In this document: one piece after another, positions 1 through 9,854 of the stretch
How the letters are laid out: every line of letters starts with the position of its first letter
Position numbering within the stretch: the first letter of the stretch is position 1
Source: Hymenopellis radicata
Taxonomy: Eukaryota; Basidiomycota; Agaricomycetes; Agaricales; Physalacriaceae
NCBI GenBank assembly: GCA_015501595.1
Contig: JADNRX010000233.1
Location: forward strand, 1 to 64,000
Reading direction: 5' to 3'
Length of the DNA stretch: 64,000 bases
Notes under the pieces: model-generated
What the model was told of the DNA's origin: nothing
The model's database searches: none
The model's input: the letters and a program-made list of their open reading frames with translations, nothing else
Translations under genes and position numbers: made by a program

Positions 1-306
1 CAGTGGCCAGAACTTTCCTGACAAGACACCGTGTCACCCTAGTGTCAGCAGGACAAGCACCGTATACCGAAAAAGCGCAGTCTGCGTGGTCCTGTGGAAT
101 GTCGTAGTGAGAGGAAAAGCGGTCTTGAAACCCGCGATCGACAAAACCCAACATGCCCGTGATGTTGATGTGCCTTTCTGGCGGCCGATGGAGATCGTCG
201 GCAGTTGGACTTCAACAAATTTTTGAACTGAGGTTGCAAAAAAAAGCAGCTACAAATCTGACAGCCGGCCTGCAAAGCCCTGCTCAAGGTCGGCCTGATT
301 CTACAT
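1..306. other. Flank of element A, no gene recognised
   Basis: I see no convincing gene here. A short minus-strand open frame has no recognisable domain. The stretch ends at the 8-bp AGGCCGGC (307-314), which recurs at 7395-7402 and marks the insertion site of element A. Confidence 0.5.
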
Positions 307-329
307 AGGCCGGCTAGAGATGTCCACGA

Positions 330-525
330 GTGGGTACCCGAGTGCACTCGCATTCGGGAGGCAGGTCACTCGCAGCTAAAAACCTGACACCCGCACTCAA
401 CCAACACCCGAGTACTCTACCCGAGTGTCACACACATTCATGGGTGTCTTACACACCCGAGTGTCTAGCCACTCGGGTAGGGTGGCGGGTGTACACGGGT
501 ACACCCAACTCAACTGCTACATATG
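330..525. repeat. Left subterminal repeats of element A
   Basis: Many degenerate copies of an ACCCGAGTG/CACTCGGGT word in both orientations. The same word crowds 7198-7385 near the opposite end, so the two clusters bracket the element. Nothing else is recognised between 525 and 678. Confidence 0.7.
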
Positions 526-677
526 ACGAAATAAGACTATGCTATTAAAACTACGAGTACTAAGATATGACAGTCATAAACGAGTGACTATATACCTATA
601 AAACTAATGAGTTGGAAGTCAGAAAGAAAGAATAAGAACCCACTAAAGCAATTACTCCTCATCCTCCTCCTCATCGA

Positions 678-1880
678 TTACAATAGGATCACCTTCTTCA
701 GCCCCGAAGCCTCAGAAGACTCATCATCATCCACAACGACGACGATCTCATCTTCATCCGAATCCGAATCCTCATCGTCCACTTCCATCGCATCCTCATC
801 CGATGAAGAACTCCACTCCGAATCAGACATGGGATCTCGATCCTTCCGTCGACGCATTTTTTGATGCAATACTTGGGCAATCGCCTTGACCGGGACAAGA
901 TTAGGGACCGACAACCACTGCCCCAAGACAGTGCTCTCGCGAATAGATTGTGGTGCAAGGTTGTGCCTCCGCTTCGCAACAACAAGCCCACTATGAGAAA
1001 AGAGACGCTCGACATCGGTACTGATGGCGGGAGCACTAAGAAAGTCAAGGGCCATGCGGGCTAGAGCCTGAAGCGGCGTAATGGTGGGGGAGCGTGGAGG
1101 TGCAGTACGCCCACACCAAAACTTGATCGGATCATCTGTAGTCCGAGCACCCATAACGAACTCCTCAAAGGGGTCTACATCAGTGGCGATCACATCTTCA
1201 TCATCCTCAGAAGCAAGATCGCCATCGTCGGTGTCAGCCACGGATGGTGTAGGAGGTTGTTTGATAAGTGGCTTGTAGTGTCGTACCCAAATCTTGCGGG
1301 CCTCTCGAATAGCTTGATCGGTCCAAGCATCCTCCCACTTCACCTGGACGAACCAGTGACGACGATAGCTGGGATGTAAGACTGTAAAGGAATCAGAAAG
1401 GAAACAACAGAATCCGTGGAAAACTCACGCATCGCTGTTTTCCACATAACCGAGTCGTCCGTGAGACTATAGTACTTGTCGAGAACGATAAGGCCGCGCT
1501 GAAGAGCCTTGCGGATGACAGCGGGACGGGAATTGTCGTTGAAGGCACGTTCCAGTTTCTTGTTGAGACTATCCATAGCAGGAATAACAGCGTGCAACAT
1601 CGGGAAGCGACTGGTGGACATTTGAACCGTTGTTTTGTGAAGAGCCTACGCCAAGAGTCAGAATTGGGCAGAGAATACAGAATCAACAGCATACCTTAAG
1701 AATTGGAAGAAGAGCTTCGAGGATTTCCCACTCCCCCTCACTCAAGAGGAATCACTTGAGCTGACGAGTAGGGCGGCGGCCCGCATTCTGATCGGGAGAG
1801 AGACAAAGGGAGTTGATGGCTTTCTTGAGCTTGAGGGACCGGTCGACAACACGGTACATGGTGTTCCAGCGTGTTGGCAC
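678..1880 (-). pseudogene. hAT transposase, C-terminal half, broken
   Basis: This is the C-terminal half of a hAT transposase, a DNA-cutting and -joining enzyme. Three exons can be read on the minus strand: about 1880-1695, 1645-1429 and 1381-678, joined by GT-AG introns of about 50 bp. The first contains PTRWNTMYRVVDRS, matching the TRW region of other hAT proteins. The last carries the hAT dimerisation domain (DFLSAPAISTDVERLFS, then RHNL), followed by an acidic Ser/Asp/Glu tail and a stop at 678. An in-frame TGA at 1752-1754 breaks the first exon. The region upstream of PTRW is missing, replaced by the H-family insertion at 1893-2565. The family assignment is secure, and the copy is clearly non-functional. 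Confidence 0.85.
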
Positions 1881-1892
1881 ACGTTTCAGTTT

Positions 1893-2565
1893 ATATGCAT
1901 AACATTATATGTTAACTGACTAACGGAACCTGTACAAGTACATGCTGAATGCTCCAATCCCAAGCCTGCGACTTGTGCAAACCCCAGTGTTGTCATTAAA
2001 GGTAAAGCTTTAATAATTAAAGACCTTTAATTAGGGTTTAATAAAGATCTTTAATTATCAGAAATTTTAATTAAAGGCCTTATAAAGGCTTTAATATCTT
2101 AGTACCTCTCCTCTCTTCTCCTGTTTTCTGTTCCTATGTAGTGAGTAATATAAATTAGATATAGATACTCTGATGAGCATCTTTAATCTGATTACGACTT
2201 ACCTACACCCTTAGTCCTTAGTAAAAATACAGTGTACTGTAGCGTTTCAATCGTTAATTCATATATTGGGTCACGGAGCCTTATGAAGTGAAGCTATACA
2301 TACTAAATATTACATCACGGCTAGCATTTTCAGGGTCACCTCACTCAAAAAGAAATTTTTTGAGCCGCAAAAATAGTTTAATAGACCTTTAATAGGCCTT
2401 TAATATTAAAGCTTTATAAAGCCTTTAAACTCTTAAAGGTCTTTGATAAAATTTGAGGCCTTTAAAAGGCCTTTAATGACAACACTGGCAAACCCGGGTC
2501 GTGAGTCACGAGTCGCAGGTTACCTGCGAGTTACCTGCGCTGGCCGAAACTCGTGGCATGCTCTA
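1893..2565 (-). mobile_element. Truncated hAT family H element
   Basis: Read from the minus strand it begins TAGAGCATGCCACGAGTTT, the terminus of family H, and follows the copy at 7432-7600 for about 170 bp, including the direct GGTAACTCGCAGGTAACC-like subterminal repeats and a shared AT-rich stretch. Its far end is lost at about 1893, where transposase codons resume without a matching target duplication. The loss of its end and of the transposase middle probably happened together. A second element (1985-2487) sits inside it. Confidence 0.7.
1985..2487. mobile_element. Non-autonomous hAT MITE (CAGTGTTG ends)
   Basis: Perfect 18-bp terminal inverted repeats CAGTGTTGTCATTAAAGG, with an exact 8-bp target duplication GCAAACCC at 1977-1984 and 2488-2495. 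The H copy at 7432-7600 has the same sequence without the insert, an empty site that proves the boundaries. The interior is AT-rich and built from repeated AAAGGCCTTTAA-like words. From about 2237 to 2370 it holds a truncated TACTGTAGCGTTTC MITE. No coding capacity. Confidence 0.9.
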
Positions 2566-3161
2566 ACTTGTGGTAAAACTTCTGCTTCGCGTCGTCGTAC
2601 ACCACTTCAATGTCATCCTTGAAGTGCTTGTACTGATCGGACGTCCAGCGTGCACGAAGTTTGGCTAGGAACAAAGTTAGCCAGTTATCATGAAAATGGA
2701 CAGAACAACGCACGAAGATTCCATCGATGCCATTCTATCGTACCCTTCTTCGGGATCTCGCTGTTCTCCTCCTCCTCGGGCGCTGGATTCTGCTGATCGA
2801 CCCAGACATCCTGAGGCGCCTTGTCCTTCGCCTTCCCCTTACCCTTCTTCTTCGCCGCCTCTTTCTGTTTCCGAGTAGGAGAAGCACTCCTTTTCTTCTT
2901 CTTCGGCGGCTGCTCCTCCTCCTCGTCACTGCTCGACGTGTCAGGGTCAACGTCTGCGAGCAGGGGCTTACGCTTGTTGACGCGCTGCACCGTACCAACA
3001 GGCGGCATGGACTCTGGAGGAGCTGCGGGCTTCTTCTTGCCATTGGCGGGAGGACGTTTCGGCGCGGTCTTGGCTTTGTCATTTTTCTTCTGCGTATCGC
3101 CTTTCTTGGTCGAATCACCCGCTTTCTTGCGTTGCGCGGTGGAGGAGGCGGCCTTGGCCAT
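2566..3161 (-). pseudogene. hAT transposase N-terminal region, broken
   Basis: Minus-strand coding begins with MAKAASSTAQRKKAG and continues as a Lys/Arg-, Pro- and acid-rich low-complexity protein. This resembles the basic, disordered N-terminus of the intact transposase at 51194, but no BED finger is visible. The frame stops at 2689. A second overlapping frame (RCSVHFHDNWLTLFLAKLRARW onward, 2712-2566) continues the protein-like sequence, which suggests a frameshift or missed intron. The reading is cut at 2565/2566 by the H insertion. Assignment to the same transposase as 678-1880 rests on strand, order and composition, so it is an inference. Confidence 0.5.
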
Positions 3162-4420
3162 AGCTACTTAAAAAAATGTTACTAGCCAGTCTAATGAAAA
3201 AATAGATTGCTTACCGCGTACGAGTCGATAAAACGGACAGGCTCTAAACAAAGACTTGAGTGAGCAGCGGCAATGAAAGAAATAATGCGCCACATACCAG
3301 AAGACGCAGACAGCGAACGAAAGATTCGCTAAAGTAACGTCAGTTCACAGACAGCACAACAAAAAATGTGCGCGCCACGTACCGGACAACAGAAGAACGT
3401 GTACGCCGTCCGCCCAAAGGTACACAGCCAAGTACCGACGTAACGTCGAGTACCTATGAAACCGGCGCGGCGCACGAAACAAATTCGATACGCTGCAAGG
3501 ATGCAACTGCCGAGACAAATTCGAGCAGCGCAAGAGAGAGGCGGGAAGATGGAAGAGAGGACGAGGTCAGTGAGGTGAGAGAGTAAAGTAAGGTGACTTG
3601 GACGTGAAATCCCGATATTGGGCTGTGTTTGGCTGCGCCATTGCTTGGCCATCTTTGGCACTAGTGGCGTGTTTAAACACGCCAATTAAGCCACGATTTC
3701 TTTATCTCCGCCCATCTGTCTGATCACCTCCTTTCTGCCCGCCTCTCTCGCCGTCGTCCGCCCTTCTGCTTTTTTATTCCTGCCGCCCTCTCAGCAGCAC
3801 TCGACGTTACGTCGGTGTTGTTTTTTATATTACATTCGGCTTTGCGTCGCTGTAATCCTAGGATCCATACCAGACTCGACGTCAAGTCGGTCGGTGGCGC
3901 CTAGCTCGTCGGTCCTTCAGTCGGTAGGTGGCGCCTCAGTGCATATCCTGTTGGAAGGCTGTTCGTTCACTGCCCTTCATTTTAGGTGCAGCCTCCGACA
4001 CACAGGGCACCGCTCCAAATACGCTGGTTCACGGGTACGTCTTTATTATCTGATGAGCACAGCTAACAATTATCATGTTCAGATCTGTGCCCCGCCCATA
4101 CCCACCTAGGATCGCGTCGGGCTAGGACTATTTGCTGTCATTTCTTGGCTCTCGGTACATTTATTGTTTCATTCGGCTGGCGCAATTAGTCTGATTGAAC
4201 TTGCAGCATCCTCGAACCCGCCCCGAGAACCAGCAAAACTCGCGTCGCTTTAAGAATCTCTGCTGTTAATTTTCTGGCTCTCAGGTACGTTCCCTGTGCA
4301 CTTGGCTATCCCGATTTTATTCATATTTTATCTACAGCATCCCATCCGTAATTCTACACGCGTCTCGGTGTGTTCTCTTTTCCAGTCTTTAAATCTTATC
4401 AGTTAATGCACCTCTCACAG
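3162..4420. promoter_or_regulatory. Divergent intergenic region with ACGT palindromes
   Basis: This 1.26-kb region separates the minus-strand transposase start from the plus-strand cargo gene and should hold both promoters (inference). CCGACGTAACGTCGAGT at 3435-3451 is exactly inverted at 3799-3815, and a variant ACTCGACGTCAAGTCGG lies at 3874-3890. The block CGGT(C/A)GGTGGCGCCT occurs twice between 3887 and 3936. Several GT...AG segments (about 4039-4081, 4153-4205, 4285-4336) look like 5'-leader introns of the downstream gene. Short open frames here have no recognisable domain. Confidence 0.45.
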
Positions 4421-6732
4421 ATGGCTGCCATCAAGTCGTACAAGGGGCGCGTCGGGCGTCGCTATCCAGAATTCGGCGTCTTCGTTACCTCCCCGAACAT
4501 GGACACCATGACTGACCTTCACCTTGGCAACCAAAACATTCGCATGCGGAAGGAGTATCACTTCGGCGAGCACGATCCCTGCTTCACCCCTCAACCGTTC
4601 AATTCGCGCACACCCCATCTAACCTGCCTGCAATTTCCCCAATCCCTTAACGTTGGCTTTTCCGAATTCATGTGGTTCCTCCCCGACGACTTCACCCTCA
4701 TCGATAGCAACGTCTCTTCTGTTCGTTTGGGTACCATTCGCCAAGACCTGTGCAATGTCCTCTCGGACCAGTTCCACAAGATCAAGAAGCACGTCTCTGC
4801 GGTCTTGAACTCCAGCGCTGAAGGGACCGACGCTTACAAGCGCATCAAAGGCGACACCAAGTTATGGGACTACCGGGCTCGTATCCAATACCTGCTCGGT
4901 CGGATGTCTGCACCATCTGCTCACACAATGCCTCTGTCTCGAGTTTAATGCTCGCTTGACCTGGATTTCCCGTATCCAAGACGTGTTTTACGCCCCAGAC
5001 GCGAGGCAGGTTCCACTCCAACCAGTTGTGGGCGCTATCACAGATCGGCTGGATGTGGCGTTGAATTGTTATCGGGTAAGTTCTCATTACCACTCTCTTT
5101 TTGTTTGCCTCACTGAATCGACTTTAGGCAGGCATTCCAGTGTCGGTCTTTCGTCCCCTTGGCGCGGAAACTGGGCTTCGCATCGACAAATGGCTGGACG
5201 ACATTCCTTCAACGTTAAGGGAGTTCGGTTGCCACGTCTGTTTTGATGACGAGTCGCCCCCGTGCCCTACAATATTTTCAGGAAAAATAGCAGATCTAGA
5301 ACGCTACCGAGCTATGGCGCAATACGGCTGGAAGCGCACATTTCCTTCGACAATCTTTGGGACAGACGATTCAGCTACCAGTGTCCAATACGATGTTCCC
5401 GCTGCCTCACAGTCTTCGCGTCAACCGGAACTACCCCCTTCAAATCCTCCCTCTCAAGCAGCGGAATCATCATCGTCTCGTCTTTCCGTCAATCGCCAAT
5501 CCGCCTCTCAAGCAGCGGAATCGTCATCGTCTCGCCTTCCCGTCAATCGCCAATCCGCCTCTGGTCCTCCGCGGCCATCCTCTCAATCCTCAGTCCGCTC
5601 TGCCCCTTGTACGTATTTTGCTTGCTCATTTACATGAACTGAAATGTTTTTTCTACTTTTTAGATGTGAAACCGATGCGGGGCAAGAAACAGTCGCAAGA
5701 TCGCAACAAGTTCGTGGACATCGTATCACCTATCATGCCTGAAGCACTTCGAATATGGGCGCAAGCAAGCGCGGTTATCGGCGCGTCCTTCAACCAGTCT
5801 CAGAAATCACGTCCGGGTGTATCGCGAGGATATATCTTGCCAGATCCTGTCCTTTTAGCAAACCACAGCAACGAGAATTCGCGGCAGGCTTACTTCACGA
5901 CGTACCTCAAACTTCGACCGGGGCTTTTGTATCGAATCCGCACGTTGGGCGTGACACAGTGCCTCCTCCAATCGCCTGAGTGGCGCCAAGTACTCGGGCT
6001 CGAACTGCATGGGTCTCGGGATGATACGAAGGCTGCTGAGAGTCGTAGGCAGATTCAGGCCAATATCCAGGACAGTCTCGACAGCGCGGGTTCTTTGGTA
6101 TATGAAATCATCAATTTTACGATTACTAGTGTTCTGACAGTATCATTGCTCAGGGTATTAATCTCGATAACCTCGAGAACATCGCGCCGGCATGGAACAA
6201 CATGATTTACGAGTCTCGACAAATTCCCCAAGATGTTTGTCGTGAGATTTTGTGGGAGATTTACACCATCTCCTTCCACTTCGAACTCCTCGTTCTGGAT
6301 GGATATCTCTACGAATTGAAGCCCGATGGATTCGATGAGGTCGAGGTCGAGGAGGGTATGACTCCTCAGTTCAACGAGCTCGACGCGTCGACTAGAGAAA
6401 GTCGGTTTATCAAGGTTGTTGCATTCATGCCCGGTTTTGCAAAGGAGCGGCTGTTGGTGGCGGATTTGGAGGACAAGGATGCTGGATTGGGATCGCGAGA
6501 TGTTGAGGCTCGTCAAAAGGCCATTTTCGCGTTGTACCGAATAATGTGTGGATGGACGCGAATGCCGCCTATGGCCTCCTCGACTCACTCGCGCATGAAG
6601 CAACTGGCACCGCCGAACATCCCATCACTCGTCGAGTTGAATGAAGCGGAGTACGCTATAGCTTGGCATTACTGTAGCGTTTCGACCATAACTTCACGGC
6701 CTGTGACCCGTTATGGTGTGAAGTTACAGTGA
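4421..6732 (+). CDS. Multi-exon cargo protein, unknown function
   Basis: I recognise the style of a lineage-expanded Agaricomycete family of unknown function (GEHDPCFTPQPFNSRTPHLTCLQFPQ near the N-terminus in pieces, AGIPVSVFRPL later), from memory only. The start is ATG 4421 (MAAIKSYKGR). Likely exons: 4421 to about 4920, about 4923-5075, 5128-5607, 5664-6097 and 6154 onward, with clean GT-AG introns at 5076-5127, 5608-5663 and 6098-6153. Between exons 1 and 2 the frame changes without a good intron, so a frameshift near 4890-4935 is likely. A Ser/Gln/Arg-rich linker contains an in-frame duplication (SQAAESSSSRL...). The last codons, from about 6671, lie inside a MITE, so the native C-terminus is lost or altered. 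No catalytic motif is visible. Confidence 0.6.
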
Positions 6733-6915
6733 ACAGCTTTACAGACCCTTAAATTGCCTTATATGGACAGTCCTGCCGTAGGCAGGACCTAAAATTTCCT
6801 TATTTGGAGGTCCGTGCCTGGCAAAAGTGGTCTGTGATGCATTATGCAGTATGTATAGCTTCACTTCAGGAGGTGCCGTGACCCGTTATGCGAATTAGCG
6901 GTTGAAACACTACAG
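6672..6915. mobile_element. Tc1/mariner-like MITE (TA target)
   Basis: Ends CTGTAGCGTTTCGACC...GGTTGAAACACTACAG, flanked by TA at 6670-6671 and 6916-6917. About 244 bp, no coding capacity. It lies in the 3' part of the cargo gene and supplies that gene's present stop codon at 6730-6732. From 6918 to 7105 there is AT-rich sequence with nothing recognisable. Confidence 0.75.
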
Positions 6916-7105
6916 TATATCATTACATATGCGGATTTTGTACGTCGTGCACCCCTGCTCCCCCATAGACTTTAGTTTCTTGTATTGTACGTTTTACATA
7001 TTCTTGTATTTTGTTTTGGACTTTAATTTTATTGTACTATTATTTTTTTTAAATGCTCATTGACCGGGTTACATGTAATAAGTGCTGTAAGTTTGGGTCT
7101 TTCAA

Positions 7106-7190
7106 GACCGTTTGGCGGAGTGGTTGCGCCTATTGTTGTGATATTGATCGCAAAGGTCAGAGCCCCGCGAGTTCGATTCTTGCGGGGTTC
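7106..7190 (+). tRNA. tRNA-like Pol III unit, degenerate
   Basis: An A-box match (TGGCGGAGTGG), a B-box match (GTTCGATTC) within a T-arm-like hairpin, and a T-run (TTTT, 7192-7195) right after the 3' end indicate a tRNA-derived Pol III unit. The D-stem GGCG/CGCC pairs well. The acceptor pairs only partly, and the anticodon arm is poor, so no amino acid identity is assigned. It lies 199 bp from the right end of element A and points outward, as do tRNA-like units in family F. It may be a pseudo-tRNA or SINE-like module rather than a working tRNA. Confidence 0.4.
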
Positions 7191-7197
7191 ATTTTGT

Positions 7198-7390
7198 TGA
7201 GTACCCGGGTGTTTGCGAGTGTCCACTCGGGTAGAGTGTGGGTCGGCACTCGTGGCTCAAAGGCAAATACCCGCACTCGGGTGGCCACCCGTCAGTACAC
7301 CCTACTAATGTGGCGCAAACACTCTACACCCAGGTGCTGAATGCAAGTGCACTCGGGTGCACCCTTAAACACTCTACACTCATGGACGTG
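7198..7390. repeat. Right subterminal repeats of element A
   Basis: Dense copies of CACTCGGGTG and its complement, the same word as at 330-525. The cluster ends at the inverted terminus and the AGGCCGGC duplication. Confidence 0.7.
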
Positions 7391-7606
7391 ACTAAGGCCG
7401 GCTGTCAAATGGTATCTGCTGTTGGTAGAGATAGAGCATGACACGAGTTTGGGCTGGCACAGGTAACTTGTAGGTAACCTGCAACTCGCGACTTGCGACC
7501 TGGGTTTGCGCAAGTCGCAGGTTTGAGGTTGGAGCATTCCGCAAGTACTTGCGCAGGTTCCACTAGTCAGTTAAGATATAAAATATTATGCATATAAACT
7601 GTGTTA

Positions 7607-7840
7607 CTGTACTATTTCGTTCAATTCGTTCGTCACAGGTCACAAGGACCTTCAAATTGACGAAATGTCACAATGGTCACTGAAAATTTTGCGAAAAACC
7701 CCCTGGCGGGGCCCCCGCTGGCCTCCCGACGCAGCTCCGCCGCGTCAGCTATTGCCATATATGGTAATCTGATGAAACAAAAATTTCGTCAGACCCGGTC
7801 ACAGGTCACAAGACCTGACGAATTGATCGAAATACTACAG
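7607..7840. mobile_element. Tc1/mariner-like MITE
   Basis: Ends CTGTACTATTTCGTTC and inverted GATCGAAATACTACAG between TA dinucleotides (7605-7606 and 7841-7842). The interior holds a GC-rich block (GGGGCCCCCGCTGGCCTCCC) also seen in the MITE at 18500-18808. Confidence 0.75.
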
Positions 7841-7994
7841 TATACATATGAATATGATGAAACAGAGTTGCAATAGGCTATAGAGATGATGTTTGCACTA
7901 GTTTAACCTCAGTTGAAGGGGATATGAGTGGGTTATAGCTCAAAACTCGTCAAAAACTCGCAAACTCACGAGTTTTAAACCCGCTGATGTGCAG

Positions 7995-9854
7995 TGTAGG
8001 AATACACCACAGAAATAACACAACACACAATACACACAAAATAACAAAACAACAAAAGGTAATATACAAACACCAACAGACTGCTGCAGTCTGAATGGAC
8101 AAGTAAAAGGATCCGACCTTTAACACTCGTAACGAAATACAACTTTAGTCAATCACTTGTTGACTCAAAGAGGGTCCAAACGGAAGGGTGAAGTGTACTT
8201 CCTAAACTAACACAAAGGCAAGTTCGAGGGAGCAAGGGTTTGTTAAAACTTGTAAGGTTCCGGAAGAACGGAAAGGGCTTCCGACGTCTTAGCCGATGTC
8301 TTAGATCGCAGGTACACAAGTTACGGGTTTAATCGTCTGCGCGTTGACCGTCTTGTTCCAATCTACCTATAACTAATAGAGTGTGGTTCAAGTTCGTTCT
8401 TTGAGTAAAGATCCGCGGGTGCTTGATACACACACTAAGCTCGTTTGAACTAACGTCTAAGGATTCTGTTCTTATATGAACCTAAAGCCGTTGCAAGCAC
8501 AGTGACTTTAAGGTTTTCTTAAGTCGACACGGAAAGGAATCTTGCTTTCGTCGTTTAGACTTTGTCTAGGGACAAAGGGACTTCAACAAGGTCTTTCCGG
8601 ATCTCCTGTAGTACTTCCCCAAAGAACACCAAGTAAAACTGTTACTGGTTCAAGGGGGTCTAGTTCTTGTCTTAAACTTGTACGCAATCTTGGAAGCAAA
8701 AGTTTCTGAGTCAAAGATACACTTATATTCGCTTTGTAGGCTGTATACGGGGGTGCAGATTAACTACTGACTATAATGTTGAACAGTCCCTTTTATACTA
8801 TGTACGGCTAAAGAATGGTGTAAGGCTACTTACTAAGTACGGCTGATCTTTATAGTATAACCGGAAGGATTTGAAATGTTTCCTGCGTGGAACCGGAAGG
8901 ATTTGAAATGCTTCCTTAATAACTGGAAGGATTTGAAATGCTTCCAGTGCCATCAGACTTCTGAGTAGTGCATTTACGGATGTAGTCAATGTAACACATG
9001 GACATGATCAGGAACAGTATTTGGGGCTTCCATTACGAGTCCAACTTATCCTGGCTTATCTGAGTGTAGGTCTTGCTTAGTCTAACAGTGTCTAACCTTG
9101 TCCCTAAGCGGAGGTTCAAGGTCTAAGTTCTAGGATTCTGTAGATACCCTATACATGGTTTCTTAGAGTGGGCATGGCTCTGCGAACTAAGATCTGCAAG
9201 ATATACAGATTCTCTTATCTCGGATATAGCTGTTTCTAGTATTCTGGGCACTAGGCTAAAGCTGAGGCTATTTGCAAAGGTGACTGCAGATGGTTATCTG
9301 CAGCTTGCTATCTGATCGGACTGTCTGTCTGAACGGAAGTATGATGCAATATGACATGCTTGCAGGGTACTATGAGCTCATAGTTTCAAGGGGAACTGAG
9401 TGGTCCATATGGTCCACGAACACTGAGTAGATAGGTGTCTATACTTAGCTACTTTGCTGTTTCTATGCAAGTTTCGACTTGTGAACTTGTATACACATTT
9501 CTGGGGTATCCGGATGACTTGTAGTCTTTCCAGGTCTGTTAAGTACTTATGCGCACTGGAAAGCGGAAGGTGTTTCCGCGTTTCCGGGTTTTTGAAGAGT
9601 TGTAATAACTCAAACGCCTTGAGTATTAGGTATTTAGGTACGTTATGTAGATTTGAACGTTCACGGAAGCATTAATAAGTCTTCCAGAGGCATGATGTTG
9701 CCACCTTGGAGTCTCTTCGCGTTCTAAAGAGTATCTCCTTGAAGTCATAGGGTGTATAACTTCTAAGTACTTCAGTCTGTTATATGTGCATAGTTCAGGT
9801 CTAGTGCTTGTACAGAAATCGCAAAATATAGCTATTCTGTTGCGTAATTGTAAC
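7995..9854 (-). mobile_element. Probable solo LTR (Copia-like)
   Basis: About 1.86 kb without coding sequence. Read on the minus strand it begins TGTTACAATTACG and ends GTGTATTCCTACA, so it has TG...CA termini. It is flanked by TGCAG (7990-7994) and TGCAT (9855-9859), a 5-bp duplication with one mismatch. It includes three near-identical 23-bp units, GGAAGGATTTGAAATG(C/T)TTCC, at about 8859-8945. The termini and flanks support a retrotransposon LTR left after internal recombination. No second LTR or gag-pol was found, and the Copia assignment is only by style. Confidence 0.45.
8857..8945. repeat. Three-copy short tandem repeat
   Basis: Three copies of GGAAGGATTTGAAATG(T/C)TTCC separated by variable 7-12 bp spacers, inside the probable LTR. 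Confidence 0.8.

Larger units (their letters stand above)
315..7394. mobile_element. hAT element A with cargo gene
   Basis: A hAT-type DNA transposon can be delimited directly. An exact 8-bp duplication AGGCCGGC lies at 307-314 and 7395-7402. The left end begins TAGAGATGTCCACGAGTG and the inverted right end TAGTCACGTCCATGAGTG. Both subterminal zones (about 330-520 and 7200-7390) are packed with the word CACCCGAGTG or its complement, probably transposase-binding repeats (inference). Inside lie a broken transposase on the minus strand, a divergently transcribed multi-exon gene, a tRNA-like unit near the right end, and later insertions at 1893-2565 and 6672-6915. At 7.1 kb it is a large hAT element that is no longer autonomous, because its transposase is broken. 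Confidence 0.85.

Noticed and set aside
7106..7190. A working tRNA gene with an assigned anticodon
   Set aside because: A and B boxes are good, but the acceptor and anticodon stems do not pair properly.
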